A stretch of 64,000 nt of DNA. It comes from Flavobacterium sp. LC2016-12. Its GTDB lineage: Bacteria > Bacteroidota > Bacteroidia > Flavobacteriales > Flavobacteriaceae. Position numbers and translations under genes: made by a program. Below the pieces are notes generated by a model. The model made no database searches and was not told where the DNA came from. It saw nothing but the letters and a program-made list of their open reading frames with translations. Location: assembly GCF_015351595.1 (NCBI RefSeq), contig NZ_JADKPT010000007.1:62001-126000 (forward strand), written 5' to 3'. This document shows, in pieces, positions 62,665 to 64,000 of the stretch (its first letter is position 1; every line of letters begins with the position of its first letter).

Positions 62665-62672
62665 TATATTTG
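62665..62672 (+). promoter_or_regulatory. -7 element of the serine recombinase
   Basis: TATATTTG fits TAnnTTTG. It is 24 bases before the ATG, with TTG 20 bases upstream at the element edge. Confidence 0.55.
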
Positions 62673-62696
62673 ATCTATCTAATTTAAGAGAAGTAA

Positions 62697-64000
62697 ATGG
62701 GAAAAGTTGCTATATATGCTAGGGTCTCGACGCTTGAAAAGCAAGATTATAAAAGGCAAATTTCAGATTGTAAAACAGCAATCGGAAACGAATATACGGA
62801 AAATAACATTGAAATTTTTGCTGAGCAAATTTCTGGATATAAGGAAAATGAATCTAGACCTCAACTAAGCAAGCTACTCTCAATAATTGAAAATGACCCA
62901 AAGTATTTTTCAAGGATATATTGCACAGAACTGAGTCGCCTTGGAAGAGACCCAAGAAGCACCAGAAAACTATTAGATGACTTAACAGATAAGCAAATCC
63001 CTGTATTTATTACATCAATCAATAGGCAAACACTTGATGAAAATGGTGAGCGTGATTCAATTATGAATATTGTTTTGCAGGTACTTATGGAATTTGCAGA
63101 TAGTGAATCTAAAACAATGAAAAAAAGGTCTAGATCAGGTTTACTTCAAAGTGTGGTCAACGGAAATGCTGGCGGTTCAAAAAATTTACCGTACGGATAT
63201 GCTAAAGATGAAAACAAAAAGCTAATTGTTGATGATGAAGAAGCTGAAATAATAAAGGAAATCTTTAACCTTTATAAAAAAGGAAATGGATTTAAAGCAA
63301 TAGCAAATATTTTCAATTATAGAGAAATACCAACTAGAACCCAAAAGGCATTTGGTAACCAGTTGATGAAATACAAGACAGAAAAAACAGCTGACAAAGT
63401 TACTTGGACCGATGTTACAATTGATAAAATCATTAAAAATCCCTTATATTATGGACAAAGAAGATTTAAAGGTAATCTTTATCCAGCACCAGCGATAATT
63501 GAAGAACAGCTTTACAGGGAATGCAATGAAATTACAGCAACTAAAACACATCGCAATTATCTCACTACGTACACATATCTTCTGAAAGATTTGCTTATTT
63601 GTGGGTGTTGTGGTCGCAACTACTTTGCAAAGTTTAAACCAGTTGAACGAGGTGACAAGGTTTATATTTGTTCATCAAGATTAACCAAAGGTGGAAACTG
63701 TGGTAATGTAGGTGTTAATATTTCCTTGCTGGAATCAGCAATATATGAAGAATTTATTAGTAGTGGTCGTCTAGCAAAATATATACACATGAACAAGCTC
63801 GATATTTTTGAAGAATTAAAAACAAAAATAAGCGGACTTGAAATTGAATTAAAAATTGCTCAAACCGATTTCGCAAAAAAAGAAAATGAAAAAAATCGTT
63901 TGCTTGACCTGTATCTTGCTGACAAAATTGATTCCATTGGATTTGAAAAAAAACAGGCCGAAATTAATCAAAGTGAATTTGAACTTACAACCAAGGCTAA
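62697..64000 (+). CDS. large serine recombinase, 3' truncated by window edge
   Basis: The frame is open from ATG 62697 to the window end (434 codons seen). The N-terminal resolvase domain begins MGKVAIYARVSTLEKQDYKRQI with catalytic Ser11 and has ELSRLGRDPRSTRKLL. A recombinase domain follows (LPYGYAKDENKKLIVDDEEAEIIKEIFNLYKKGNGFKAIANIFN, IKNPLYYGQRRFKG). Next are a zinc ribbon (LLICGCCGRNYFAKFK...CSSRLTKGGNCGN) and a coiled coil. It is the integrase that probably inserted this element into comM. It reads away from the comM remnant. Confidence 0.93.
   Translation, partial: MGKVAIYARVSTLEKQDYKRQISDCKTAIGNEYTENNIEIFAEQISGYKENESRPQLSKLLSIIENDPKYFSRIYCTELSRLGRDPRSTRKLLDDLTDKQIPVFITSINRQTLDENGERDSIMNIVLQVLMEFADSESKTMKKRSRSGLLQSVVNGNAGGSKNLPYGYAKDENKKLIVDDEEAEIIKEIFNLYKKGNGFKAIANIFNYREIPTRTQKAFGNQLMKYKTEKTADKVTWTDVTIDKIIKNPLYYGQRRFKGNLYPAPAIIEEQLYRECNEITATKTHRNYLTTYTYLLKDLLICGCCGRNYFAKFKPVERGDKVYICSSRLTKGGNCGNVGVNISLLESAIYEEFISSGRLAKYIHMNKLDIFEELKTKISGLEIELKIAQTDFAKKENEKNRLLDLYLADKIDSIGFEKKQAEINQSEFELTTKA

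Larger units (their letters stand above)
62641..64000 (+). mobile_element. left part of a mobile element integrated in comM
   Basis: From about 62641 the sequence is no longer comM. It starts with a short junction, then a promoter, then a large serine recombinase reading inward. The other end is outside the window. comM is a known hotspot for integrative elements in several phyla. Confidence 0.75.

Overview
The window is a piece of a Flavobacterium-like (Bacteroidota) chromosome. It is AT-rich and has Bacteroidota-type promoters (TAnnTTTG at -7, TTTG near -33). It carries typical flavobacterial genes: a TonB receptor with a carboxypeptidase-like N-domain next to a DUF4249 lipoprotein, monomeric NADP-isocitrate dehydrogenase, a DinB protein, and many lipoproteins with short lipobox signals. 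I found no rRNA, tRNA or CRISPR array.

Layout. 1-16.9 kb is mostly chromosomal backbone: an alpha/beta hydrolase fragment, a thioredoxin-fold protein, a GreA/Rnk-like factor, a cyclophilin-FKBP fusion, an MFS exporter, a cupin, an archaemetzincin lipoprotein, trmD, rplS, icd, a TonB receptor with its DUF4249 partner, a GyrI-like and a DinB protein, and thiamine pyrophosphokinase. A RAYT transposase with a REP doublet and a decayed sugar-isomerase gene lie at 5.8-6.9 kb.

17.0-27.7 kb is the main discovery. A 347-aa tyrosine recombinase is followed by a candidate attI and promoter, then 12 consecutive cassettes of 0.4-1.1 kb. Most cassettes hold one or two small accessory genes, and each ends in a 130-140 bp attC-like hairpin. 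Nearly every cassette begins with G^TT plus a 6-8 base tag that is the reverse complement of that same cassette's own end, as the integron model requires. The recombinase reads in the same direction as the cassettes and lacks the insertion typical of IntI. This is therefore an integron, or a parallel integron-like system, of Bacteroidota type. Cassette cargo includes DUF4375-, DUF5071- and DUF6882-like proteins, a P-loop-less adenylate-kinase homologue, membrane proteins and lipoproteins. One membrane protein is a clear homologue of a chromosomal gene at 52.3 kb.

27.7-47.2 kb returns to backbone: rlmF, a small membrane protein, a hydrolase, uvrB, a TerB-like protein, an esterase, dipeptide epimerase with a PLP enzyme, a DUF1456 protein, a LytTR two-component pair, a DUF5694 protein, sucC, and gltB-gltD. 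lysA follows at 47.7 kb. Intergenic islands here hold nested inverted repeats of flavobacterial repeat words.

48.9-61.9 kb is patchier. It holds a GIY-YIG gene framed by 51-bp near-perfect inverted repeats, three copies of a structured element possibly matching the Flavo-1 RNA motif, an XRE/pentapeptide regulator, a run of small secreted and membrane proteins, an ArsR-SRPBCC operon with a double palindromic operator, a 36-aa translationally coupled membrane peptide, a GNAT protein and an ABC-F protein.

At 61.9-64.0 kb a comM-type (YifB) Mg-chelatase gene is cut, and a large serine recombinase begins at the cut. This looks like one end of a mobile element integrated into comM that continues beyond the window.
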